This document shows positions 16,021 to 24,860 of a stretch of 64,000 bases of DNA, piece by piece; positions within the stretch are counted from its first letter, which is position 1, and every line of letters starts with the position of its first letter. Source of the DNA: Archangium violaceum. GTDB taxonomy: Bacteria; Myxococcota; Myxococcia; Myxococcales; Myxococcaceae. The translations under genes and the position numbers were made by a program. Below the pieces are notes generated by a model. It saw only the letters and a program-made list of their open reading frames with translations, was not told the origin of the DNA and did no database searches. The DNA lies in NCBI RefSeq assembly GCF_016887565.1, contig NZ_CP069396.1:2197001-2261000 (forward strand), in the 5' to 3' direction.

Positions 16021-18186
16021 GTGCATCGAACTTCCACGCTGGCGATGCTGTGTTGTGTCATTGCTCTTTCCGCCTGCACGCAGGTCGGAGAAGAGTCGCC
16101 TGATTCCTTGCGGACCACATCCGCGCACTTGCAGGTGCAAGTATTCACGCATCAGGCCGACTTCGCCTCGACGACCGGTGCGAGGCCGGTGGCCTTCCCT
16201 CCCTCGGCGGAGGCGGCCTACCCGACGAAGATCGTCTCGTCCCCCGACCATAGCTGTACCCAGGCGCTCTCCGGCATCGCGCTGCCCTGGCACCAGGAGC
16301 TGCCCGGCCTCGTGGTCCGCGCTCCGCACTCCCAGGAGTGGATCTGCCTCATCGGCCCGGGGTGGAACGTCAACAACACGAATCCCAGACCTCGCGTCCC
16401 GACCATCGTTGGACGGGGGGAGGATGACTACGAGCTCACCTTCACCCGGCCCGTCTCCGCGGTGGGCCTCGAGCTGCTGACCAATCACTCGGCGGTCGAG
16501 ACCGTCACGCTCACGTTCGCCGATGGGTCGAGCCAGACGCTCACGGATGACGTGCTCGGCACGGCGGCGAACGCCTTCGAGTTCATCGGCTTCGGGTCCT
16601 CCACGCCCATCGTCGCGCTCTCCATCGACACCACGGGGGGAGACGTCCAGAACGAGGGCCTCGCCAGGATCTGGACCGCGCCCTTCCCGCCGCCCGCCGA
16701 GTCCTCCGGGTGGGTGCTGACGGGCAGCATGGAGCGGAGCCGGTTGCAGCACGCGGCCGCGCTGCTCTCCGGTGGCAAGGTGCTCGTGGCCGGTGGCTTC
16801 AACGTCACCGCGGAGCTGTATGACCCGGGGACCGGCTCCTGGACGCGCACGGGCGATACCCTCACCACCTACCGCGCCCATGGCCTGACGCCGCTGAAGG
16901 ATGGCCGCGTGCTCATCTGTGGTGGCGGTACCTCGGAGCTGTATGACCCGGTCTCGGGCCTCTGGTTCTCCTCTGGCGCCATGGTCTCGGCGCGCTTCCA
17001 CCACACCGCCACCCGGCTGCCCGATGGCAGGGTGCTGGTGGTGGGTGGTGCCGACGGGGAGCACGGCGGAACCGCGCTGGCCTCGGCCGAGCTGTATGAC
17101 CCGGCCACCGGCTCCTGGTCGGCCACCGGTCACCTGGGCGTGGCCCGTCGTTCCCATGCGGCCGTCCTGGTGTCCGGGGGCAAGGTGCTGGTGATGGGCG
17201 GCCTGGACGCCAGCGGCAACCTGCTGACCTCGGCCGAGCTGTATGACCCGGCCACCGGCTCCTGGTCGGCCACGGGGGCCATGGGGGTGGGCCGCGCCTG
17301 GCACTCGGCCACCCCGCTGGGGAGTGGCAGGGTGCTGGTGGTGGGCGGCGCGGGGATCGACCCGGCCCTCGGGGCCTCGGCCGAGCTGTATGACCCGGAG
17401 ACCGGTACCTGGTCGGCCACTGGCGCCATGGCCACGCCGCGCCGCTTCCACTCGGCCACGCTCCTGCCCGGCGGCAAGGTCCTGGTGGCCGGTGGCTTCC
17501 ACGAGTACACCGGCATCGTCACCTCCGCGGAGCTGTATGACCCCGCCGGCGGCACGTGGAGCGCCGCGGTCAGCATGAACGTGGAACGCTACTCCCATAC
17601 CGCCACGTTGCTGCCCGATGGCCGCGTCCTCGCGGTGGGAGGCGTCAGCAACCACGACCAGGCCACCGCGGAGCTATACGGGTCCGGGCTGTCGTGCGAC
17701 ACCGGCAACCCGTGCAGCCGTGGCGTCATCGACTTCTCGAGCGGCGCGCCCGTGTGCGTCGACAGCCCCCTGCCCGCCAACACGGAGTGCGGGACGAATC
17801 AGATCTGCGACGGCCACGGGGCCTGCGTGCCCAGCGTGCGCACGGCCCAGGTTTCCTGTGGACGGGGCACGCGCTCGGGAGACCAGCTCTGCCAGGAGCT
17901 CGGCTTCACGGGCGCCACCACGGCCAACGGCTACTGGTGGGGCCAGTGCGCGGGGACGCAGGACCGCTGCCCGGGGGGGTGGCAGGGCGATGGAACGACC
18001 TGTGCGAACTGGTGCTCGGCCGAGGCGGGGGATTGCGCGGGCGTGTCGTTCTGCGGCGCGCCCTGGGGCTGGGGCTCCGTCCGTGAGCGGCTGGGTGACG
18101 GCTCCACCACGTTCACCGCGAACGAGTACTGGTCCTGCTCCGGGTGGAACCCGGGTTGGACGGTCCGCGTGCGTTGCTTCTACTGA
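16021..18186 (+). CDS. Kelch-repeat lipoprotein with Cys-rich tail
   Basis: A 721-residue surface or periplasmic protein. It has a lipoprotein signal (LCCVIALSAC), then a beta-sandwich-like domain (~40-220), at least six Kelch repeats (~235-560; recurrent SAELYDPATGSWSATG and GRVLVVGG), and a Cys-rich C-terminal region (CDTGNPCSRG through CSGWNPGW). Kelch repeats form a beta-propeller used for binding. Two repeats share 45 identical bases 147 apart (17081 and 17228), suggesting recent duplication. GTG 16021 has GGGGGA seven bases upstream and starts the signal peptide. The 3' end overlaps the phosphoesterase gene by 7 bases. Confidence 0.87.
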   Translation: MHRTSTLAMLCCVIALSACTQVGEESPDSLRTTSAHLQVQVFTHQADFASTTGARPVAFPPSAEAAYPTKIVSSPDHSCTQALSGIALPWHQELPGLVVRAPHSQEWICLIGPGWNVNNTNPRPRVPTIVGRGEDDYELTFTRPVSAVGLELLTNHSAVETVTLTFADGSSQTLTDDVLGTAANAFEFIGFGSSTPIVALSIDTTGGDVQNEGLARIWTAPFPPPAESSGWVLTGSMERSRLQHAAALLSGGKVLVAGGFNVTAELYDPGTGSWTRTGDTLTTYRAHGLTPLKDGRVLICGGGTSELYDPVSGLWFSSGAMVSARFHHTATRLPDGRVLVVGGADGEHGGTALASAELYDPATGSWSATGHLGVARRSHAAVLVSGGKVLVMGGLDASGNLLTSAELYDPATGSWSATGAMGVGRAWHSATPLGSGRVLVVGGAGIDPALGASAELYDPETGTWSATGAMATPRRFHSATLLPGGKVLVAGGFHEYTGIVTSAELYDPAGGTWSAAVSMNVERYSHTATLLPDGRVLAVGGVSNHDQATAELYGSGLSCDTGNPCSRGVIDFSSGAPVCVDSPLPANTECGTNQICDGHGACVPSVRTAQVSCGRGTRSGDQLCQELGFTGATTANGYWWGQCAGTQDRCPGGWQGDGTTCANWCSAEAGDCAGVSFCGAPWGWGSVRERLGDGSTTFTANEYWSCSGWNPGWTVRVRCFY

Positions 18187-19016
18187 GCGGCGTCAGGCGT
18201 GGGGCCCGGCAATATCTCCCGGAGACACCGGGAGATGTCCCCGCGCCAGGCCCACTGCTGCGGATAGCCGAGTGACACCTCCTCGAAGCGCACCCCGTCA
18301 CGCCACAGCGTGGCGGGCATGTGGAGGTGGCCGCTGACGACGACCTCGGCCCGGAAGCGCTGGTGCCAGTCCTCCGTCTTCTTCGTCCCGCACCAGATGG
18401 AGAAGCGGGGGATGCGCGGCAGCCGCACGTGCTCGTAGCGCAGCGGGAAGTGGTTGATGAGGATGGTGGAGCAGTCCGCCGGCAGGGCCTCCAGCCGGGC
18501 GAGTGCCTGCTCCACCCGCGCCGCGCACCAGGCGGACCGTGAGGGGTACGGGTCCGGGTGCAGCACGGCCTCGTCCGTGCACAGCACGTGCGACTCCAGG
18601 GCCCATTCGACGGCGCCCTGCTCGGAGACGTGGTCCGGGCGGAAGGAGTAGTCGTAGAGCAGGAACAGCGGCACCAGCACCCGGTGCGGGCCCTCGCCCG
18701 GCCAGCGCGGGTAGGGGTCCTCCGGGGTGAGCACGCCATACGAGCGGCAGTGCTCCACGACCTGCTGGTAGCGGGCCTCGCCGCGCAGCGCGGGCTGCTC
18801 GCGCGTCAGCGTCCACAGCTCGTGGTTGCCGGGGACCCAGATGAGCTTCTGGAAGCGCGCCGTCAGCGTGCGCCACGCGAAGTCCATGTGCTCCTGGGTC
18901 TCTCCCACGTCTCCAGCAACGATGAGCCAGTCCTCGGGATGGGGGGCGAGTGATTCGAGCGCTTGCCGGTTCTTCTCGTAGCGCAGGTGGAGGTCACTGA
19001 GGGCGTAGAGCTTCAT
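18180..19016 (-). CDS. Calcineurin-like metallophosphoesterase
   Basis: A 278-residue cytoplasmic metallophosphoesterase with the family blocks in order: SDLHL (residues 7-11), GDVGE (~35), GNHE (~64), NHFP (~178) and GHLH (~217). These supply the two-metal site. Members hydrolyse phosphodiesters or phosphomonoesters of nucleotides, proteins or lipids; the substrate cannot be told. There is no signal peptide. It converges on the Kelch gene with a 7-base overlap. Confidence 0.9.
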   Translation of the reverse strand: MKLYALSDLHLRYEKNRQALESLAPHPEDWLIVAGDVGETQEHMDFAWRTLTARFQKLIWVPGNHELWTLTREQPALRGEARYQQVVEHCRSYGVLTPEDPYPRWPGEGPHRVLVPLFLLYDYSFRPDHVSEQGAVEWALESHVLCTDEAVLHPDPYPSRSAWCAARVEQALARLEALPADCSTILINHFPLRYEHVRLPRIPRFSIWCGTKKTEDWHQRFRAEVVVSGHLHMPATLWRDGVRFEEVSLGYPQQWAWRGDISRCLREILPGPTPDAAQ

Positions 19017-19114
19017 GGTGGGGGGCGCTGACCGTCTACCTTACTGGACTCCCGACCCGTTCAGACGTTTCAGCGAGGCCCGCCTGCTTTTCCTCTGCGC
19101 CTCCACAGGGCACC

Positions 19115-22100
19115 ATGGCGTTGTCCGGTCCGGCCTTCCGAATGGGGAACGAGTCAGCACAGGCACGTCATGCCCGGAAGCCTGCTCCCCAGGCTCCTTC
19201 CACCGCGGCCCCGTCCGCCGAGCCCGCCGACCTCGTCGTGCGCTCGGTGTTGCCGGAGGACCTGCTGGCGGCGTTGGAGAGCGAGCGCTCCCTGTACCGG
19301 TGGGTGATGCTCAAGGGCGCCGAGGACGTGCGGCTCGAGGACGAGTCCCTGCTCGGGCTCACCCCCCAGCCCGCCGCGGACGCGAGCTGGGGTGGGGGAC
19401 AGCTCATCGGCTTCCTCCCGAACGAGCGCCGCTTCGTGGGGGAGATCGTCCACGTGGACCCCACCCAGGGCCGCGTCTTCATCTCCACGCGCTCGCTGGG
19501 CCATATCCCGCCCGAGGTGGCCTCCGCGGAGCGCTGGGCCTTCCAGCCCTTCGACTTCTCCGAGGCGCTCCTCGCCGCCTCGCGCGCCTATGACTCGCGC
19601 GGCTCGCGCGTCCGCGAGGCGCTGGACCGTGTGCGCGGGGACATCCCCGACGACGGCGCCGGCCCCTCTCCCGGCCCCGAGGACCTCTGGGAGAAACCCT
19701 GGGGCCTGCTCTGGGGGCCTCCGGGCACGGGCAAGACGGAGACGATGGCGCGGCTGCTCGCGCAGGCGATTCAACGCAACCCCAAGGAGCGCATCCTCGC
19801 GGTGGCGCCCACCAACCGCGCCGCCGATACGCTCGCCCTGCGCGTGGCCCGCATGCTGTCCAAGGCCGGGGCCCTCCATGCGCCGGACACCACGTGCCGC
19901 ATCTTCCGGGGCGGCGTGGGCGTGGGCCTGGAGCTGACGAACGCCTTCCCCGCCGTCCTCCACGACTCGGGCTACCAGAAGCACGCGGCGAGCATCGAGC
20001 ACATGGAGGAGCGCGTGCGCCGCGAGTTCCTCAACGGCGCTCCTCCCTCGCGCATGGCCACCGTGAAGGCCGAGCTGCGCAAGGTGCGCGAGGGCCTCAC
20101 GGACGAGACGCTCTTCGTCGCCCGGGAGGGGTACGCCACCCTCATGGTGCTCACCGTGCACCGCGCGCTGCGGCTCGTGTCCGAGCTGGAGGGCGCCGAG
20201 CGCTTCGACCGGCTGGTGGTGGACGAGGCCGGCATGGTGTCTCGCGCCGCCGTGGGGCTGATGGCGCCGCTGGCGCGCAAGGTGTTGCTGGGTGGGGATC
20301 CGAAGCAGATTGGCCCCGTCAGCCGCGCACTGGAGGGCGCGGAGCGGCCGGTGCAGACGTGGATGCGCAGCTCGCCGCTGTCGCACCTGGAGGACGCCCG
20401 GGCCGCGTCCGAGTCCTCGCACGTGCTGCTGTTGCGGACACAGCACCGCATGCACCCGCAGATCGGCTCCGTGGTGAGCCACTTCTGCTACGCGGGCATG
20501 CTGGAGGACGGCGAGGGCCCGCGCACCCGGCAGCCGAAGACGGTGGACGTGTACCCGGCCGCGCGCGCCTGCTGGGTGGTGCTGGACGAGGCCACCCGGG
20601 ACGCGCGCCGCGTCTGTCACGAGCGCGGGGAGTCGGGCCACGGCTACCGGCGGCCCTTCTCGGCGGAGCTGGTGGTGTCGCTCGCCGCGCCGGCGCTGAA
20701 GGCGGGCCTCAAGGTGCTGGCGGTGACGCCGTACCGGGCGCAGGCGGCCCTGCTGCGCGCCCTGGCCCTGGAGAAGGGGTGGAGCGAGTCACGCTTCCAG
20801 GCCTCCACCATCCACCGCCAGCAGGGCACCGAGTACGACGTCGTCGTGGTGGACACCGTGGCCGCCGGGCGCCCCTTCGCCCCGAGCGAGCTCACCCCCA
20901 TGCTCAACGTGGCCGCCAGCCGCGCCCGCGAGTACCTCTTCGTCCTCTCCTCGCGCGCCGAGTCCGAGGCCGCCATCCCCTCGCAGCTCCTGGAGCTGCT
21001 CACGCCCGTGGCGCCCTCGCTGGAGCCCCGCTTCTCGCTACAGCCCCTGCTGGTGATGCCGGGCGTGCGCGCCCAGGTGGCCCGGCGGCCCGAGGCCCTC
21101 GGGCAGGAGATCGATTCGCTCCGGGACATGGGGCCGCTCTTCACCCAGGAGCAGGTGGCCCTCTTCGAGCGCCGCTTCGACGAGGGGCACCACCTGGTGC
21201 GCGGCGTGGCCGGCAGCGGGAAGACGTACGTGCTGGCGCACTGGGTGGCGCGCTACCTCGCCGAGCACCCGGACGCGCGCGTGCTGGTGTCCTTCTTCAA
21301 CAAGGCGCTGACGCCCCTGCTGTCGCGCCTGCTGGTTGCGGCCATGCGGCAGCGGCTCGGCAAGCGGGCGCCGCTGATGACACAGCGGGTGACGCTCATG
21401 CACATGACGGGCACGGGCTCCTTCGCCCCGGACAGCTTCGACGCCGTCTTCGTGGACGAGGCGCAGGACCTGAGCGCCACGGAGCTCGCGCACCTGTACT
21501 CGCTGGCCCGCCCGCTCACGCGCGGGGAGGGGCCGCCACTCAAGGCCTTCCTGCTCTTCGCGGACGACTCGCAGAACGTGTACGGGCACAGCGCCGTGGA
21601 GGCCCTGCGCAAGGAGCTGCCGGACGGGCTCGACTTCACCGGCCGCGTGCGCGTGCTGCGCGAGGCGTTCCGCTCCACGCGCCAGGTGTCCGAGCTGGCC
21701 TTCAACGTGGTGTTGGATCCACTCGGCCTGCACAAGCTGCCCAACCCCGGCATGCGCGAGTTCATGCGCTCCCACGAGCTGCGCGAGCAGGGCCTGCTGG
21801 AGGAGCCGGTGCCGGGGGTGGACGGGCTGTACCGGCTGCAGTGCACCGAGCGCGAGGGCGTGGTGCCGGTGGTGCGCGGCTTCGACTCGGCGCAGGCGGA
21901 GGAGGCGTGGCTGGTGCGCGAGGTGAAGCGGCTGTGCCAGCGGGAGGGGGTACTTCCCTCGGACGTGCTGGTGGTGGCCCCGGTGCGCCCGGCGCGGCTG
22001 GCCGAGGCCCTGGAGCGCGCGGGCCTGCCGGCGGTGGCCTTCGGTGGCCGCAGCGGGCAGGACGTGTCGGGCTTCAGCGTGGGGAAGGTGGACTACATCC

Positions 22101-22360
22101 GGGTGACGACGGCCTTCTCGTGCAAGGGGCACGAGAGCCCGGTGGTGTTCTTCTGCGGTGTGGACGCGCTGGACGGCATGTCCTGGATGGAGGGCAAGCC
22201 GGGCCGCACGGAGCGTGAGCTGGAGCGCACGCGCCGCGCGCTCTTCTACGTGGGAGCCACGCGGGCCATGGTGCGCCAGTACGTGAGCGGGCTGGCCACG
22301 GCGCGCTTCACCCGGGTGGCCTGGGAGTACGCGCGGGCCCTCTCCCGGGGGGTCCGGTAG
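19115..22360 (+). CDS. Fused double SF1 helicase (Upf1-like + UvrD-like)
   Basis: A 1081-residue protein with two complete superfamily 1 motor modules. The first (~200-660) is Upf1/Dna2-like: GPPGTGKT at 201-208, VVDEAGMV, GGDPKQIGPV, QHRMHP and, near its end, HRQQGTEYD and LNVAASRAREYL. The second (~675-1081) is UvrD/Rep-like: GVAGSGKT near 697, VDEAQDLS near 780, FRSTRQ, then TAFSCKGHE and LFYVGATRA. Residues ~40-155 form a beta-rich N-terminal domain. I see no nuclease motif. A role in DNA or RNA unwinding or remodelling is certain in kind, unknown in detail. ATG 19115 has a weak AGGG site; ATG 19142 is an alternative. Confidence 0.88.
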   Translation: MALSGPAFRMGNESAQARHARKPAPQAPSTAAPSAEPADLVVRSVLPEDLLAALESERSLYRWVMLKGAEDVRLEDESLLGLTPQPAADASWGGGQLIGFLPNERRFVGEIVHVDPTQGRVFISTRSLGHIPPEVASAERWAFQPFDFSEALLAASRAYDSRGSRVREALDRVRGDIPDDGAGPSPGPEDLWEKPWGLLWGPPGTGKTETMARLLAQAIQRNPKERILAVAPTNRAADTLALRVARMLSKAGALHAPDTTCRIFRGGVGVGLELTNAFPAVLHDSGYQKHAASIEHMEERVRREFLNGAPPSRMATVKAELRKVREGLTDETLFVAREGYATLMVLTVHRALRLVSELEGAERFDRLVVDEAGMVSRAAVGLMAPLARKVLLGGDPKQIGPVSRALEGAERPVQTWMRSSPLSHLEDARAASESSHVLLLRTQHRMHPQIGSVVSHFCYAGMLEDGEGPRTRQPKTVDVYPAARACWVVLDEATRDARRVCHERGESGHGYRRPFSAELVVSLAAPALKAGLKVLAVTPYRAQAALLRALALEKGWSESRFQASTIHRQQGTEYDVVVVDTVAAGRPFAPSELTPMLNVAASRAREYLFVLSSRAESEAAIPSQLLELLTPVAPSLEPRFSLQPLLVMPGVRAQVARRPEALGQEIDSLRDMGPLFTQEQVALFERRFDEGHHLVRGVAGSGKTYVLAHWVARYLAEHPDARVLVSFFNKALTPLLSRLLVAAMRQRLGKRAPLMTQRVTLMHMTGTGSFAPDSFDAVFVDEAQDLSATELAHLYSLARPLTRGEGPPLKAFLLFADDSQNVYGHSAVEALRKELPDGLDFTGRVRVLREAFRSTRQVSELAFNVVLDPLGLHKLPNPGMREFMRSHELREQGLLEEPVPGVDGLYRLQCTEREGVVPVVRGFDSAQAEEAWLVREVKRLCQREGVLPSDVLVVAPVRPARLAEALERAGLPAVAFGGRSGQDVSGFSVGKVDYIRVTTAFSCKGHESPVVFFCGVDALDGMSWMEGKPGRTERELERTRRALFYVGATRAMVRQYVSGLATARFTRVAWEYARALSRGVR

Positions 22361-22567
22361 GAGGAGGGGGAGCCACCCTGGCAGGTCCTCGGAGGTGGTC
22401 TCCCGGACGCATCCGGCCCAAACCCGACAGGTCCTGCCCTCCGTTTCCTCCCGGCGGCTCCGAGCCGACCCGCGAGGTCGGGCGGGTGCTCCGGGGGAAG
22501 GGGCTCCACGCGGCCCCCGCGCATCCGCTCATTGACCCCCCGTGAGCCGGCGGGTTCAAATGGGGAC
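22361..22567. other. Spacer with imperfect hairpin after the helicase gene
   Basis: No gene seen. An imperfect inverted repeat at about 22368-22404 (GGGAGCCACC paired with GGTGGTCTCCC, one bulge) could end the helicase transcript, but no T-run follows. GGTTCAAAT at 22556 resembles a tRNA T-loop by chance only. Confidence 0.3.
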
Positions 22568-22777
22568 ATGAGCACTGAGGACACGCAGCGTTACAAGGTC
22601 GTGGTCAACCACGAGGAGCAGTACTCCATCTGGCCGGCGGATCGTGAGAACGCGCTCGGCTGGAAGGACGCGGGCAAGGAAGGCACCAAGGACGAGTGTC
22701 TCGCCTACATCAAGGAGGTGTGGACGGACATGCGCCCCCTGAGCCTGCGCAAGAAGATGGAGCAGTCGAAGTCCTGA
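22568..22777 (+). CDS. MbtH-family protein
   Basis: A 69-residue MbtH-like protein, the usual family length. The signature is present: [10 protein letters not shown], then LGW and [14 protein letters not shown], carrying the three conserved Trp and the DxRP. One difference is ALGW instead of the usual PxGW. MbtH proteins bind and activate adenylation domains of nonribosomal peptide synthetases. No NRPS gene is in the window, so this copy must act in trans or serve another adenylating enzyme. ATG 22568 follows GGGGAC; an upstream in-frame ATG at 22532 lacks a site. Confidence 0.9.
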   Translation: MSTEDTQRYKVVVNHEEQYSIWPADRENALGWKDAGKEGTKDECLAYIKEVWTDMRPLSLRKKMEQSKS

Positions 22778-22792
22778 GGCGGTGGGCCCCGC

Positions 22793-23164
22793 TCACTTCT
22801 CTTCTTCGGTGGCCGCCGACATCAGGAAGGCCCTCATCCGCTCGGGCGGGCAGGGCTTGAGCAGCACGGTGATGTCGGGCGGCAGCATGTCCCTCGCGGG
22901 CCACTGCGTGGTGTGGAGGGCGCAGTGCAGGCCGGGGGTGCGGGCCCGCAGGGCCGCCAGCAAGGTCAGTCCATCCATGCCCGGCAGGATGTACGCCGCG
23001 ACGACGACGGAGGGGGGTTCCTCCTCCGCCATCTGCAGGGCCTCCTCTCCACTGGTCGCCATGCGCTTGGTACCTGGCACATCCCGCAACATCCTCCGCA
23101 AGGCGGAGAGCTGCAGAGGGTCCTCGTCGACGAACAGGTAGGAGGGCTTGCCGTCAGCGGTCAT
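22793..23164 (-). CDS. Receiver-domain protein lacking the phospho-acceptor Asp
   Basis: A 123-residue stand-alone CheY-like receiver with no output domain. The acidic pocket DED is at residues 13-15 and the conserved Lys in LLKP is present, but the site that should read D-x-x-MPxMDG reads AAYILPGMDG, so the acceptor Asp is Ala. It probably acts as a phosphorylation-independent binding module. ATG 23164 has GGAGG six bases upstream. It is divergent from a small XRE regulator of the same length, which may be co-regulated. Confidence 0.85.
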   Translation of the reverse strand: MTADGKPSYLFVDEDPLQLSALRRMLRDVPGTKRMATSGEEALQMAEEEPPSVVVAAYILPGMDGLTLLAALRARTPGLHCALHTTQWPARDMLPPDITVLLKPCPPERMRAFLMSAATEEEK

Positions 23165-23289
23165 CCCGAGCCTCCAGGACCTGGCATGTAACGTGACGGG
23201 TCCTCGGTCGGAGATACTACCCCAGTCGTCCTGGGAAACCAACCTCCCGAGTCATATTGCCACCGGTGAACCACTCGGGTCCCGGGACA

Positions 23290-23661
23290 ATGGCAAAAAA
23301 GCTGGCAACCAGGCTGGGAGAGAGCGCACGCGCAGCCCGGCAGCGCCTCAACCTCACACAGGAAGACGTGGCGGAGCGGATCGGCATCGCCACCGAGGTG
23401 TACGGGCGCCTGGAGCGGGGAAACATGCTTCCGAGCGTCCCCACCTTTCGCAAGCTGTGTGCGGTGCTCGCCCTGTCCGCGGACGAGGCCCTGGGCCTGT
23501 CCAATGAGAGTCCCGTCGCCTGGACGCCGCAGCCTCCACCTCCCGAGGCCAATGAGCCCGCCGAGCTTCGCCGCCTGCTGCGCCGGGCCCGCCAGTTGGA
23601 TCGCAACTCGCTCCGGGTGCTGAGCCTCGTGGCCGCGCACCTGGGACAGAAGAACGGGTAG
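23290..23661 (+). CDS. XRE-family transcriptional regulator
   Basis: A 123-residue DNA-binding protein with an N-terminal Cro/C1-type helix-turn-helix (residues ~8-65; LNLTQEDVAERIGIATEVYGRLERG). A Pro-rich linker and a short helical tail follow. It is divergent from the degenerate receiver (125-base spacer) and converges on the Bax1-like nuclease gene 14 bases away. ATG 23290 was chosen at the start of the HTH homology; upstream in-frame GTG or TTG starts lack good sites. Confidence 0.87.
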   Translation: MAKKLATRLGESARAARQRLNLTQEDVAERIGIATEVYGRLERGNMLPSVPTFRKLCAVLALSADEALGLSNESPVAWTPQPPPPEANEPAELRRLLRRARQLDRNSLRVLSLVAAHLGQKNG

Positions 23662-23675
23662 GCAGGGTGTCCGTC

Positions 23676-24860
23676 TCACGGTGAGAGCCTCGCGCGCAGC
23701 CTCTTCGCCGATGGGAATCCATGGAAGAGCACCACCTGCGGGTGTGCCTCCAGAGCAGCGCGCTCCCCGGTGTCCTTCGCCAGCGCCCGATCCACCCCCA
23801 ACAGCAGCCCCTCATCCGGCCGCGAGCGCAGCTCCTCGAGCCGCCGCGCCAGGGGGCCCGCATGCCACGCGTGGAACAGCTCCAGCGCCACCTCGCGCCG
23901 CGTCTGCTTGTGACGGAAGGTCAGGTCCGGCACGCACAACCCGGTGGCTCCCGTGTTGCGGGGCAGGGGCAGCAGATCCAACTCCCAGTCCGCGTCGTCG
24001 AAGCCCTGCGCCAGCGTGGCCACCTCCGGCGGGATGTGGCCCAGCGCCGAGCCGTGCGGGGATACCAGCGGATCCTCGTGACTCAGCACCAGCGTCACCC
24101 GGCGCCGGGGGCTCTCGATGGCCGCCGTGAGCTGCCAGCGCTCGAGCACCGGCACCACCGACAGGAAGCTGGCCAGCTGCAGCCCGTACTTCTTCTGCAG
24201 CGACAGCATGGCGCCCGGGCCCTCCACCTCCAGCACCCAGTCGTCGCCGTCGCGCCGCACCTCCGCCACCAGCCGGCAGAACTTCAGCCAGCGCAGCACC
24301 TTGCGCACCCTCAGCAGCTCCGGCGCCCGGGCCCTCAGCGTCAGCCGGCGCGCATCGAACAGCGGCCCCTGCGCCAGCGACAGGTTGTAGCGATCCAGCA
24401 GATCCGCCGGAGCCACCGCCTCCCAGTCCAGCAGCCGCCGGTTGCCCGGGAGGTCCGCGTACAGCGCCTCGCGCAGCTCGGGCAGGGGGCGGGGCAGGGC
24501 CTCGGCCAGCCGCGACTCGTAGGCCTCCACCGTCGCGTCTCCGGGCAGCGCGCGCAGCACCCGGGCCGCCTCGCGGAAGGCCGCCGCGCGCGCCTCGGAG
24601 ATGCCCTCCGAGGGCTCGTCGAAGAGCATCCGGTCCACCAGCAGCTTCGCCAACCCCCGCGCCACCTTGGGCCGCGTGTGCGCTCCGGCCCTCAGCCCCA
24701 GCGTCTCCTCCACCTCGTCCCGCGTGCGCCCGCGCCCCGCTTCCACCTCGGCGATGAGCTCGCCCGCCAGCGCCAGCAGCCCCGCGTCCCCCCGCTTCAC
24801 GAAGGAGGGGCGCAGCTTCCCGTCGCGCACGCGGAAGAGGAGGAGCTCGCGCGTCAACAA
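23676..24860 (-). CDS. DUF790 / Bax1-like nuclease, XPB partner
   Basis: A 394-residue DUF790 protein, the family that includes archaeal Bax1, an endonuclease partner of XPB helicase. The N-terminal helical part opens with LTRELLLFRVRDGKLRPSFV. The C-terminal nuclease-like core has VPDLTFRH followed by VALELFHAWH, matching the family PD...E pattern of a PD-(D/E)xK-type fold. The start is TTG 24860 (or TTG 24857), preceded by AGGAGG and overlapping the helicase stop in TTGTTGA, so the two are coupled. Predicted job: cutting DNA opened by the helicase, as proposed for archaeal excision repair. Confidence 0.85.
   Translation of the reverse strand: MLTRELLLFRVRDGKLRPSFVKRGDAGLLALAGELIAEVEAGRGRTRDEVEETLGLRAGAHTRPKVARGLAKLLVDRMLFDEPSEGISEARAAAFREAARVLRALPGDATVEAYESRLAEALPRPLPELREALYADLPGNRRLLDWEAVAPADLLDRYNLSLAQGPLFDARRLTLRARAPELLRVRKVLRWLKFCRLVAEVRRDGDDWVLEVEGPGAMLSLQKKYGLQLASFLSVVPVLERWQLTAAIESPRRRVTLVLSHEDPLVSPHGSALGHIPPEVATLAQGFDDADWELDLLPLPRNTGATGLCVPDLTFRHKQTRREVALELFHAWHAGPLARRLEELRSRPDEGLLLGVDRALAKDTGERAALEAHPQVVLFHGFPSAKRLRARLSP

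Noticed and set aside
22545-22575. tRNA T-loop-like GGTTCAAAT
   Set aside because: No flanking stem pairs and no acceptor or anticodon arm; it sits at the MbtH ribosome site.
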